DNA of 23,210 nucleotides, from assembly GCA_050122535.1 (NCBI GenBank), contig JASFIT010000017.1, positions 1 through 23,210 on the forward strand, given 5' to 3'. How positions within the stretch are numbered: the first letter of the stretch is position 1; each line of letters begins with the position of its first letter. This DNA is from JASFEQ01 sp050122535 (GTDB lineage: Bacteria > Desulfobacterota > DSM-4660 > Desulfatiglandales > HGW-15). Both the position numbers and the translations under genes were made by a program. The notes beneath the pieces are model-generated. The model did not search any database. It saw only the letters and a program-made list of their open reading frames with translations, and had not been told where the DNA came from. Shown here in pieces: positions 15,909 through 23,210 of the stretch.

Positions 15909-17312
15909 CTAATTGTTTATGTCCTTAGATAGCCGTCGGATGAGGGTCAGGGCAAAGTTTCTCAAAAAAAGGAGTTGCATGGACTCCGAAGCTTTGTCCA
16001 GCAGGGTGGCGCTGATCTTCAACAAAATACAATCTGTGGCAGCCGACACCGTTGCAACGCGGGCCTTCCCGCTCAGATAGGACATCTCTCCAAAACATTC
16101 ACCACGACCAATCGTTGCGATGTTCTTATCCTCCTTCTGGACTGCTGCCCTTCCACTGAGGATGATATAGAATGAATCGTCTATCTCACCTTCAGCCACG
16201 ACCACCTTCCCCTTTCGCACCTTGATGATATTGCTGGTGCTAAGGATCTCTTTGACTTGATCTCTCTCAAAATTTTCAAAAAATGGCACGTTAAGCACGT
16301 AATCGACCACATCCTCAACCTTTTCACTTCTCGTGGTCCCTATCATGCCCCTTAATGCCACCCTCAGGTCGTAAGCGAAATCCATGCAGGACTGATACCG
16401 ATCTGAGGGATCTATGGCCATGGCCTTTCGCACGATCTTCTCTAAGATCTCAGGGACTTCGGGGCGTATAGCGCGAATGGATACGGGGTCCTCATGGGTA
16501 ATCATGTACATAATGGAAAAGTAGTTATCCCCTGCAAAGGCCTGTTGACCCGTTAGAAGTTCATATAAAACAGCGCCTAAAGAGAAGATATCACTCCTTT
16601 CTTCCACGGGCTCTTCCTTTACCTGTTCTGGAGACATGTAGCTCGGGGACCCAATAATGCCCTTTGAAATGGTCTGCTCAGACTTGATTTGAGCGATACT
16701 GAAATCGGCTATTTTTACAGATCCTGATTGCGTGAGCATAATATTCGAGGGCTTGATATCCCTGTGTATAACCCCCATTTTGTGTGCATAATCAAGGGCT
16801 TTGCAGGCTGTGAACATAATCTCAGCAGCCTTACTGACGGGTACAAGATTCCCCTTTTTACAATGCTCTTCAAGGGTCGGTCCATCCACATATTCCATGG
16901 TGATGTAGCAAAAATCCCGGTACATGCCCGCATCATAGACAGCGATAATATTGGGGTGCATGAGCATTCCTGCCGATTGTGCCTCTAAGAAAAACCTCTC
17001 TCGATATCTGTCTGCCTTTTCACCCACAACGTTGCGGGAAGGCCGGGCGATCTTGATGCTCACATCCCTATTAATGTAGGGATCCCTCCCCCGATAAACA
17101 ACACCTACGCTGCCCTGGCCCAGCTTTCCAATGATCTCATATCGTCCCACAGTATTGAGATCTGAGAGGTCCTCAAGAAATTGGGTATCGACAGGACTGG
17201 GTTGCTTATCTTTTCCCAGAACTTTTGCCTTCAGCCAACCGGACAAGCCATGCCTCTTGGCATCGCCTCGCCCTTCCTCTTCTTTCTCTGCCAATCGATT
17301 CGACTTGAACAA
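15909..17312 (-). CDS. Ser/Thr protein kinase fused to a cyclic-nucleotide-binding domain
   Basis: A 467-residue, probably cytoplasmic signalling protein. The N-terminal 50 residues are charged and unassigned. The kinase domain runs from about residue 58 to 320, with the glycine loop GKLGQGSVGVV (62-72), Lys87 in VSIKIA, Glu110, HRDIKPSN (183-190) and SYMSPEQV. The usual DFG is DFS (203-205), but the metal-binding Asp is kept, so activity is still likely. Residues about 350-467 form a cNMP-binding domain with FGEMSYLSGKARVATV, including the conserved Arg of the phosphate-binding cassette. I see no membrane segment. The TTG start at 17312 is supported by AGGAG six bases upstream. The target is unknown. 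Confidence 0.93.
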   Translation of the reverse strand: MFKSNRLAEKEEEGRGDAKRHGLSGWLKAKVLGKDKQPSPVDTQFLEDLSDLNTVGRYEIIGKLGQGSVGVVYRGRDPYINRDVSIKIARPSRNVVGEKADRYRERFFLEAQSAGMLMHPNIIAVYDAGMYRDFCYITMEYVDGPTLEEHCKKGNLVPVSKAAEIMFTACKALDYAHKMGVIHRDIKPSNIMLTQSGSVKIADFSIAQIKSEQTISKGIIGSPSYMSPEQVKEEPVEERSDIFSLGAVLYELLTGQQAFAGDNYFSIMYMITHEDPVSIRAIRPEVPEILEKIVRKAMAIDPSDRYQSCMDFAYDLRVALRGMIGTTRSEKVEDVVDYVLNVPFFENFERDQVKEILSTSNIIKVRKGKVVVAEGEIDDSFYIILSGRAAVQKEDKNIATIGRGECFGEMSYLSGKARVATVSAATDCILLKISATLLDKASESMQLLFLRNFALTLIRRLSKDINN

Positions 17313-17395
17313 TGAAGACTCCTAATCAGGTAACACACCGATTTATATCATAAAATGGCCGAAAAGTATACCCATATAAAGATACCTAATCAGCT

Positions 17396-17501
17396 GTCAT
17401 CGCGAGGATTCCGGCGCTCAGGGGAGCTGAGTGCAGGACGACGACGCAATCTCTGTGTCAAACACGAGATTGCCGCGCTCCCTCCGGTCGCTCGCAATGA
17501 C
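17396..17501. repeat. GTCATTGCGAG-type palindromic repeat, copy 1
   Basis: The ends GTCATCGCGAG and CTCGCAATGAC are near-perfect inverted repeats. Inner arms GCAATCTC and GAGATTGC (around 17446 and 17466) pair as well, so the whole 106-base unit can form a long hairpin. It has the same family signature as 19929-20019. It lies in the gap between the lipoprotein stop and the kinase start and could end the lipoprotein transcript. Confidence 0.7.
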
Positions 17502-17542
17502 CATGTAGAAATTCTTCTCACTTCTCACTCCTTACTTTTCAC

Positions 17543-18163
17543 TCATATCAACCCTGCCTGCTGGAACAGTCTGGGCACATCCAGCTTGTTGACCACGTCC
17601 GTAAAGATCTCCCCCATCAATTTGTCTGCATCTCTACGACCCAGCACTTTGAGACGCTCTGCCTGGCCACTGATCGTCTGGCTGGCCAGGAACTCCCCAT
17701 CTTTCATCAGCTTGGCCTCGTAATCCATGGTGACGACCCAGTCCCTGTCCACCAGATCCAAAACAAGATCTTTGAGCACAATCATCATTTCAGTCTCACT
17801 CTCTTTCTTCTCTGAAACGACCTCTGCACCCATATACTCCAACCTCTCTTTGAAGACCGCTTTAAATAGAGAAGGGATGTGGTACACGCCTATCCTGAAG
17901 CCGTCTTCATCACCCCGCGCAAAATAGAGTGTGATGTTTCCTGAAAAATTCTTGTACTGCTCTTGAGCGCCTTTGCCGATGAGATCTTTGGATTTTCTCG
18001 CGTCTTCGAACCCGACAAATACCTTTTTCCCTTTCAATGGGTCCGACCTCATTGGGAGCCCGTAAGTCACCTTCAGCTCGGGAATCCTGCTACAGGAGGT
18101 GACGGCCATGAAAACAAAGAGCATCCCTATGAAAATCCTCCCCGCTTTAGTCTTGGTCTTCAT
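17543..18163 (-). CDS. Putative outer-membrane lipoprotein (YajG-like)
   Basis: A 206-residue protein. It has a lipoprotein signal peptide: basic residues at the N-terminus, a hydrophobic stretch at about 9-20, and a lipobox-like AVTSC with the modified cysteine at position 24. The mature part has alternating short strands and helices and resembles the YajG group of small lipoproteins, but that similarity is by eye only. The start lies four bases after the stop of the CCA-adding-type gene, so the two are in one operon. The function is unknown. Confidence 0.8.
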   Translation of the reverse strand: MKTKTKAGRIFIGMLFVFMAVTSCSRIPELKVTYGLPMRSDPLKGKKVFVGFEDARKSKDLIGKGAQEQYKNFSGNITLYFARGDEDGFRIGVYHIPSLFKAVFKERLEYMGAEVVSEKKESETEMMIVLKDLVLDLVDRDWVVTMDYEAKLMKDGEFLASQTISGQAERLKVLGRRDADKLMGEIFTDVVNKLDVPRLFQQAGLI

Positions 18164-18167
18164 TTCT

Positions 18168-19559
18168 TTATCCTCCTTTCACGTCATTATTCTGTTTCAT
18201 TTCCTCCAGGAGAGCCATCAGCTCTCCTTTCCTGTTCAACTCAGGATGATCCATCACCCTATCAACGAGTTTCTCTAAAATCATTCCCACCTCAGGGCCC
18301 TCTGACAAACCCAAGATCTCCATAGCCTCGTGACCGTCTATGGCCAGATCTTGAGTTTTTAAAACAAGGCCTTTCCTCCTTAAGGTCTCTATCCTCTCCT
18401 TAAGTTCTGAGAATTGACCCATTTTCTCATCCTCTATTCCATGGGCCAAAATATCGGCCTTGCGAAAGGCAAGGAGACAGTCCATGTTTTCAGAACCCAC
18501 TCGTCGAATCAGACGTCTCACCGCTCCGTCGCTCCACCCTGCGTCATATCCCACCAGCCTCATATGATGGACGATCAGATTTGTTACCTCCCCTATTATC
18601 TCTTTACTAAACCTGAGCCGTTCCATGATCTGTCTGGCCAACTTCGCACTCTCCTTCTCGTGCCCCAAGAAGTGGAATTCCCCATTGATTTTCTTTCTCA
18701 CGCGAGGTTTGGCAATGTCATGTAAAAGGGCAGTCAATCTCAAGACCGCCTCTGGCTCCACCTGATCAAGGGTCTGCATGATATGTTTATAGATCGTATA
18801 TCTGTGAGAGGCGTCCTGTTTTTTTCCATATCCCTCAAGGAGTTCCGGAATGAGCTGCCTAAGCAGGCCTACCCGGACCAGGAGATTGAAGCCGACCGAC
18901 GGTCTTTGGCTCAATAGGATCTTCAGCAATTCCTCCCTTATCCGCTCTGGCGCCGCAGAATCCAATTGTTTGGCCATCCCAGAAATGGTGTCCAGAGTGT
19001 TAGACTCTATTCGAAAACCCAGTTCTGTGGCCAATCGCACAGCCCTTAAGAGACGGAGCGGATCCTCTTTGAACCTCTCTTTCGGATCTCCCCCGGCCCT
19101 CACTAACCGACGCAAAAGATCCCCCCTTCCCCCGTGAGGATCCATGATCTTTCTCAAGTCCTTATCATAGGCCATGGCGTTTATGGTAAAGTCACGGTGT
19201 CTTAGATCTTCCTCTATACTAGGACCAAAGCCCTTCGAATTTCTGAAGGTCGTGACCTCGTAACAACGGTCTAAATGAACAAGCGTTACCGTTCCATGCT
19301 TTAAGGAGAAATTCCTGATATCCCGGAATGTGGACCTGATCTCTTCCGGCTTTGCAGAGGTGGCCACGTCCCAGTCAGTCACCGTCCTTTGGAGGCAGTA
19401 ATCCCTTACCGCCCCCCCAACGATATAGGCCTTGTGCCCAGAATCATGCAGTCGCTCAATCACGGTCTTAATGAACTTTGGGATGTCCATGCCTTGCGCC
19501 TTAGAATTCTTTCCCATCAAATCCAAGTTTTCAGATAATTCCCGATCTTCTTCCCTCAT
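18168..19559 (-). CDS. tRNA nucleotidyltransferase / poly(A) polymerase family protein with HD domain
   Basis: A 463-residue class II nucleotidyltransferase that likely adds or repairs the CCA end of tRNA; a poly(A) polymerase role is the alternative. The head domain has GGAVRDYCL (48-56) and the catalytic DWD with Asp62 and Asp64. HRDFTINAMAYD and KEDPLRLLRAVRLATELGF are family landmarks. The C-terminal half contains an HD domain (LLHDIAKPR, and IVHHMRL further on), as in bacterial CCA enzymes with phosphatase or phosphodiesterase activity. The ATG at 19559 has only a weak upstream AAGG. The ATG at 19517 is also possible and would drop 14 non-conserved residues. It is co-transcribed with the lipoprotein gene. 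Confidence 0.92.
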   Translation of the reverse strand: MREEDRELSENLDLMGKNSKAQGMDIPKFIKTVIERLHDSGHKAYIVGGAVRDYCLQRTVTDWDVATSAKPEEIRSTFRDIRNFSLKHGTVTLVHLDRCYEVTTFRNSKGFGPSIEEDLRHRDFTINAMAYDKDLRKIMDPHGGRGDLLRRLVRAGGDPKERFKEDPLRLLRAVRLATELGFRIESNTLDTISGMAKQLDSAAPERIREELLKILLSQRPSVGFNLLVRVGLLRQLIPELLEGYGKKQDASHRYTIYKHIMQTLDQVEPEAVLRLTALLHDIAKPRVRKKINGEFHFLGHEKESAKLARQIMERLRFSKEIIGEVTNLIVHHMRLVGYDAGWSDGAVRRLIRRVGSENMDCLLAFRKADILAHGIEDEKMGQFSELKERIETLRRKGLVLKTQDLAIDGHEAMEILGLSEGPEVGMILEKLVDRVMDHPELNRKGELMALLEEMKQNNDVKGG

Positions 19560-20098
19560 GTTGAATGCCTTATACAGATTCTACCACAGAAGCAGCAGCA
19601 AATTAACTCCCGTTTGACATCCACGCGGCCGATCAGGAACGCACGAATAGAAGTTCGCAGCCATACCCGGCCCCCCGCCACCCGCCACCCGCCTTCGCGG
19701 GTGCAGGTTTCGCATGCGCAAACTTCACGGAGATGGACTTCGGCAGGAATCCTGAGGGTTGAAAAACTTCACAAAATGACTTGCCAAAATCGTACAGGTT
19801 GGGTTACAGGGATAGCAATTTTCATAACAGGGGAAATTTTCCCCCTGTATAGCAAGCTAACCGACCAACGAAGGAGCATTCCTTCCCCATAAGTAACAAC
19901 GGGAGCGCAAAATAGGCGACTTAAGAAGTGTCATTGCGAGGAGCAAAGGCGACGAAGCAATCTCTTCAATAATTTTAGGCTTGAGATTGCGTCGCTCCCT
20001 TCGGTCGCTCGCAATGACAATAGGTTGCGATGCAAGATGTAGCCTATTTTGTGCCCTTAATAGTAATTTTACTTGATTTGGAAAGGATATCAGAGGCC
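19560..20098. other. 539-base intergenic region rich in inverted repeats
   Basis: I see no convincing gene. On the left is a possible extended -10 for the minus-strand CCA gene (TGGTAGAAT, around 19578-19586), with no clear -35. At 19675-19703 a short CCGCCAC tandem leads into a 7-bp hairpin CACCCGC/GCGGGTG. From 19908 to 20051 two nested inverted repeats are present, annotated separately. An open frame at 19614-19892 has no protein-like features. Confidence 0.5.
19908..20051. repeat. Nested inverted repeats: GTCATTGCGAG element, copy 2, inside an outer palindrome
   Basis: The inner element (19929-20019) has perfect 12-bp terminal inverted repeats TGTCATTGCGAG and CTCGCAATGACA, plus inner arms GCAATCTC and GAGATTGC. 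It is flanked by a second perfect 10-bp inverted repeat, CAAAATAGGC (19908-19917) and GCCTATTTTG (20042-20051). The whole can extrude as one 144-base cruciform. It lies just upstream of the M24-family gene. Confidence 0.75.
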
Positions 20099-21289
20099 AT
20101 GGAGGATCCCAAAGAAAGACTGGTGACGTCTATTTCTACTACTGAACTTGAACGCCGTTGGCGGGCAGCACAGGAAATGATGCGCCTCAATAAAATAGAT
20201 TTCCTCATCATGCGGAACGACGAGGAGTTCCTGGGAGGGTATGTAAAATGGTTCACTGATCTACCGGCTCGTCACAGCTACCCCTATACCGTCATCTTCC
20301 CCGTAGATGATGAGATGACCCTTATCTCCTGTGGCGCCGCCCCCCCAGCCGATCCGGGGCCTCCGCCGTGGGCCGTGCGCGGTGTCAAACAGAGATTAGG
20401 AGCACCCTATTTTCCATCGGCCCACTATACGAGCACTTATGACGCCGAATTGGCCGTCAAGGTCTTGAAAGATAAGAAGGGTGCGACCATCGGGCTGGTG
20501 GGGCGATCCTTCATTCCTGTTAATTTTTACGAGGTGCTGAGCAAACATCTGAGCGGGTCAAAATTTGTGGATGCGACCGATCAGATCGATCAGATAAAAG
20601 TGATAAAAAGTCAAGAGGAAGTGGAACTGATTAAAAAGACCGCCCAACTCCAGGATGCGGCCATGGAACACGTGAAAAAATCAATCAGGCCTGGACGAAG
20701 GGATTTTGAGATCTATGCGGAAGCGTTGCATTTCACAGCTCTAAATGGCAGCGAACGGCAGCTGATATTGGTCAGTTCTGGCCCTCACGGCACCCCTGTG
20801 CCATTCCAGCCCCGTCATTTCCAAAACAGGGTGATGAAGGATGGGGACCAGGTCTCTATCCTCATCGAAGTAAATGGACCGGGCGGGTTCTACGCCGAGC
20901 TGGGCAGGATTTTTTCCATTGGAAAACCTTCACAGGAATTGCAAGATGCCTTTGGGGTTTCCCTGGAGGCACAGAAGTTATCCCTCCAACTGTTAAGGCC
21001 CGGAGCGGACCCGAAAGAGATATGGGACGCAAATAATGAATTCCTAGAGAAAAAAGGATATTTTCCTGAGAGGCGGCTCTATGCCCACGGCCAGGGCTAC
21101 GACCTCGTGGAACGACCCCTCATCCGATATGACGAACCCATGAAGATCAGGACGGGCATGAATCTCACGGTCCATCCCACAGCCACTAACGAACGGGCCT
21201 GGGCAGGGGCTACGGACAATTACCTTGTTACAGAGAAGGGAGTCAGCGACTGCCTACACAAAACTCCCAAAGAGATTATCGTTCTTTAG
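20099..21289 (+). CDS. Creatinase-like M24-family protein with degenerate metal site
   Basis: A 396-residue protein with the two-domain layout of aminopeptidase P and creatinase: an N-terminal creatinase-type domain up to about residue 165 and a C-terminal pita-bread fold. The five metal ligands of M24 peptidases (D, D, H, E, E) are mostly changed: Glu257 and Glu267 replace the two Asp, His330 is kept in AHGQGYD, His359 replaces the first Glu, and Thr372 replaces the last. Creatinase itself is metal-free, so a creatinase-like C-N hydrolase or other non-peptidase is more likely than a peptidase. The frame is open from 20030, but the ATG at 20099 has nearby AAAGGA and GAGG. The hydroxyacid dehydrogenase gene follows 18 bases later. 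Confidence 0.88.
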   Translation: MEDPKERLVTSISTTELERRWRAAQEMMRLNKIDFLIMRNDEEFLGGYVKWFTDLPARHSYPYTVIFPVDDEMTLISCGAAPPADPGPPPWAVRGVKQRLGAPYFPSAHYTSTYDAELAVKVLKDKKGATIGLVGRSFIPVNFYEVLSKHLSGSKFVDATDQIDQIKVIKSQEEVELIKKTAQLQDAAMEHVKKSIRPGRRDFEIYAEALHFTALNGSERQLILVSSGPHGTPVPFQPRHFQNRVMKDGDQVSILIEVNGPGGFYAELGRIFSIGKPSQELQDAFGVSLEAQKLSLQLLRPGADPKEIWDANNEFLEKKGYFPERRLYAHGQGYDLVERPLIRYDEPMKIRTGMNLTVHPTATNERAWAGATDNYLVTEKGVSDCLHKTPKEIIVL

Positions 21290-21307
21290 CAGAAGAGGAG
21301 GGCGGAA

Positions 21308-22249
21308 GTGCGGGTGATCATCCTGGATGAGTACGCTGAATATTACAAATCGAAATTGAAGCCCGGTTTTCCCGATGTCGAATTTCATGCGGTCCTCAAG
21401 GAAGAGGAGATCGGCGATCTGATCGAGAATGCGGACATCCTCATGTTGTTCAAGATATCCGATGAAACCATCAGGAGGGCCTCGAAGTTGAAGTGGATTC
21501 AGGCCGCGACCGTGGGGGTGGATGTCATCCTTAAACTCCCGTCCCTTAAAGAAGAGGTCCTGGTGACATCCTCAAGGGGCATACACGGACCGCAGATGTC
21601 AGAGATGGCTGTCATGCTCATGATTGCCCTAAGTCGCGGTTTCCCGCAGATCATACGCAACCAGGAACGGAAGCACTGGGAGCGCCGGCCCGCAAAGCTC
21701 CTATGGCAGAAAAAGGTGGGAATTCTCGGATTGGGGGTTTCAGGGCAGGCGATTGCCGAGAAATGCAAGGTTTTCGGGATGACCGTCTACGGTATTAATC
21801 GAACCAGGAAAGAATTTGAGAACGTGGACTTCTATTATCCGATCGATGGACTTATGGATGTAATCCGGGAGGTGGACTATTTTGTCATCGTCATGCCCTC
21901 AACCCCCGATACCCGGGGGATGGTTAATGCTGAAGCCATTGCCGCCATGAAACCCACCTCCTACCTCGTCAATCTCGGGAGGGGAGACCTCGTCGATACG
22001 GAAGCATTAATCGATGCTCTTGAGTCGAAAAAGATCGCGGGTGCCGCGCTTGACGTTTTTCCGGGCTCCCCCCCGAATCCCTTAACAAAGGATAGTCCCT
22101 TATGGGAAATGAAGAACGTGATCGTGACCCCCAATGTAGCCGGCATGACCGACATCTATCCCGACCAGATCCTCCCGATCTTTGAGGAGAACCTCCGCCG
22201 ATTTCTAAAGGGTAAAAGACGGGATCTTATTAATCTTATTGAGCGGTAA
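21308..22249 (+). CDS. D-2-hydroxyacid dehydrogenase family protein, altered catalytic His
   Basis: A 313-residue NAD(P)-dependent dehydrogenase fold. The Rossmann motif GLGVSG is at residues 141-146. The substrate-binding Arg225 is present in NLGRGDLVD. The expected Glu near position 254 is not visible (ALDVFPGSPPNP), and the acid-base His of the usual TPHxxG is Asn276 (VTPNVAG). Normal oxidoreductase chemistry may therefore be reduced or changed. The GTG start at 21308 has GAGGAGG six bases upstream. It forms an operon with the M24-family gene and may act on the same compound, but the substrate is unknown. Confidence 0.88.
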   Translation: MRVIILDEYAEYYKSKLKPGFPDVEFHAVLKEEEIGDLIENADILMLFKISDETIRRASKLKWIQAATVGVDVILKLPSLKEEVLVTSSRGIHGPQMSEMAVMLMIALSRGFPQIIRNQERKHWERRPAKLLWQKKVGILGLGVSGQAIAEKCKVFGMTVYGINRTRKEFENVDFYYPIDGLMDVIREVDYFVIVMPSTPDTRGMVNAEAIAAMKPTSYLVNLGRGDLVDTEALIDALESKKIAGAALDVFPGSPPNPLTKDSPLWEMKNVIVTPNVAGMTDIYPDQILPIFEENLRRFLKGKRRDLINLIER

Positions 22250-22437
22250 GCGGCGTTTTACAAAAACGGAATGGACGTCCATCTTCTGCAAGAGGGTAAA
22301 TCATAGCGAATGAGAATGGGTTTAAGTTGATGGGAGAGGAACGCATAAAATCATAGGAGACGCTCTTTTCCTCTACAAAGGAGGTGCCGGCAACGGATGT
22401 TTTGACAACCATCAAGTAATTAAAGGGGCTTGGTACC

Positions 22438-23210
22438 TTACTCTTTTGGTTTGGCAACCTTGTTGAGTTCAGCAACTGCCTGTTTTGCTTTCCTGTTCTC
22501 AGCTTCCGTGGCCGCTTTGTATGGTGGCAGTGGCGGCCCCAGGTCAATTCCGCTCATGTGGAAAAATTTTGCTTTCATATATCCAACCACCGAGTGGTCA
22601 ATCCGGCTTCCCATGGCCATTGCTGCCGTCCGGGGAATAAGCAGGGGGGACTGGGAAATAATGATTTGTTGAAGATGCCACGCTTTTTCCATGTCCCCTT
22701 TTTTAAAGGCATCATAGACGGCTACCATGATCGGAATCCAATCCGATCCCCCCAAAGCCCCCGAGGCGCCGAATTGCAGATGCGGCATCATATTCCACTC
22801 GACGCCGAAAATAGAAAATTTTTCTCCGAGCCCGAGATGATACATTCCTGCGATGTGGCAGATATCACTTACAATGGCCTTCATAGCAATAATGTTATCG
22901 CTCAGGGCGGCAATTCTTTTGATCAGTCCCGGTGCCATGTATGTGCCTACCGGACTTGAGTCGTATAATGCGATGGGAATTCCAGTGTTTTCGAAAATCA
23001 TGCGATGATGTTCGTATATCTCTTCATCGGTGCCTCTGCGAGGAACAGTGGGCGAAATCCAGGCACAGTCGTAACCGATCTTCTCCGCATAATTAGCCAG
23101 ACGGATGGAAGTAAGGGTATTGGTGGCGTGACATCCAGCGGCGCAAAATGCGCGCCCCCCCACATGCTCAATGCAAACCTCAAGATGCCTTTTCCTGACG
23201 GCCTCCTCCA
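22438..23210 (-). CDS. DapA/NanA-family aldolase (partial, start beyond right edge)
   Basis: A class I aldolase of the dihydrodipicolinate synthase / N-acetylneuraminate lyase superfamily. The frame stays open to the window edge. The visible 257 residues begin within the family's first barrel helices (EEAVRKRHLEV...), so the start and roughly 40-60 residues are missing. The Schiff-base lysine is likely the K in IIAMKAIVSD, and the proton-relay Tyr the one in IALYDSSPVG. Family members range from DapA to sugar-acid and hydroxy-oxo-acid aldolases, so the substrate is open. It faces the M24/dehydrogenase operon tail to tail across 188 bases and may serve the same catabolic route. Confidence 0.85.
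   Translation of the reverse strand, partial: EEAVRKRHLEVCIEHVGGRAFCAAGCHATNTLTSIRLANYAEKIGYDCAWISPTVPRRGTDEEIYEHHRMIFENTGIPIALYDSSPVGTYMAPGLIKRIAALSDNIIAMKAIVSDICHIAGMYHLGLGEKFSIFGVEWNMMPHLQFGASGALGGSDWIPIMVAVYDAFKKGDMEKAWHLQQIIISQSPLLIPRTAAMAMGSRIDHSVVGYMKAKFFHMSGIDLGPPLPPYKAATEAENRKAKQAVAELNKVAKPKE

Noticed and set aside
19614..19892. A 92-codon plus-strand gene
   Set aside because: It runs through a GC-rich tandem and a hairpin, has no ribosome-binding site, and its residue mix is low-complexity.

Overview
This window looks like chromosomal DNA from a sulfate-reducing (or sulfate-reduction-derived) member of the Desulfobacterota. The left 10.7 kb encodes the APS reductase subunits (aprB, aprA) and the whole QmoABC complex, all on the minus strand. 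A full-length electron-transfer-flavoprotein:quinone oxidoreductase (ETF-QO) gene sits between the two sets. No species call is possible from the sequence alone.

Left region (1-10,860, minus strand, transcribed right to left): promoter, aprB, aprA and a strong intrinsic terminator; then a CRP/FNR-type operator and ETF-QO; then a candidate terminator and promoter, qmoA, qmoB and qmoC, ended by a second strong terminator. Two small overlapping genes follow: a zinc-ribbon protein and a SEC-C motif protein. Read as a circuit, ETF-QO could feed electrons from acyl-CoA dehydrogenases (via ETF) into menaquinone, and QmoABC could pass menaquinol electrons to AprBA for reduction of APS to sulfite. The punctuation suggests three separately controlled units rather than one operon.

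The most striking observation is that aprB is interrupted by one in-frame UGA (10579-10581). It falls exactly on the second cysteine of the CxxCxxCxxxCP iron-sulfur motif, and both halves of the protein are otherwise intact and in the same frame. The reading I favour is a selenocysteine-containing AprB, with a modest SECIS-like hairpin just downstream. A nonsense mutation or sequencing error is the alternative.

Middle region (11,154-19,559): a metallo-beta-lactamase-fold hydrolase and a MoeA-like molybdopterin-binding protein on the plus strand, then a minus-strand run of housekeeping and signalling genes: a long-chain polyprenyl diphosphate synthase, rimO, a Ser/Thr kinase fused to a cyclic-nucleotide-binding domain, a lipoprotein and a CCA-adding-type nucleotidyltransferase. 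Several palindromic MITE-like repeats lie in the intergenic gaps.

Right region (20,099-23,210): a two-gene plus-strand operon for a creatinase-like M24 protein and a D-2-hydroxyacid dehydrogenase-like protein, both with altered catalytic residues. It converges on a partial DapA/NanA-family aldolase that runs off the right edge.
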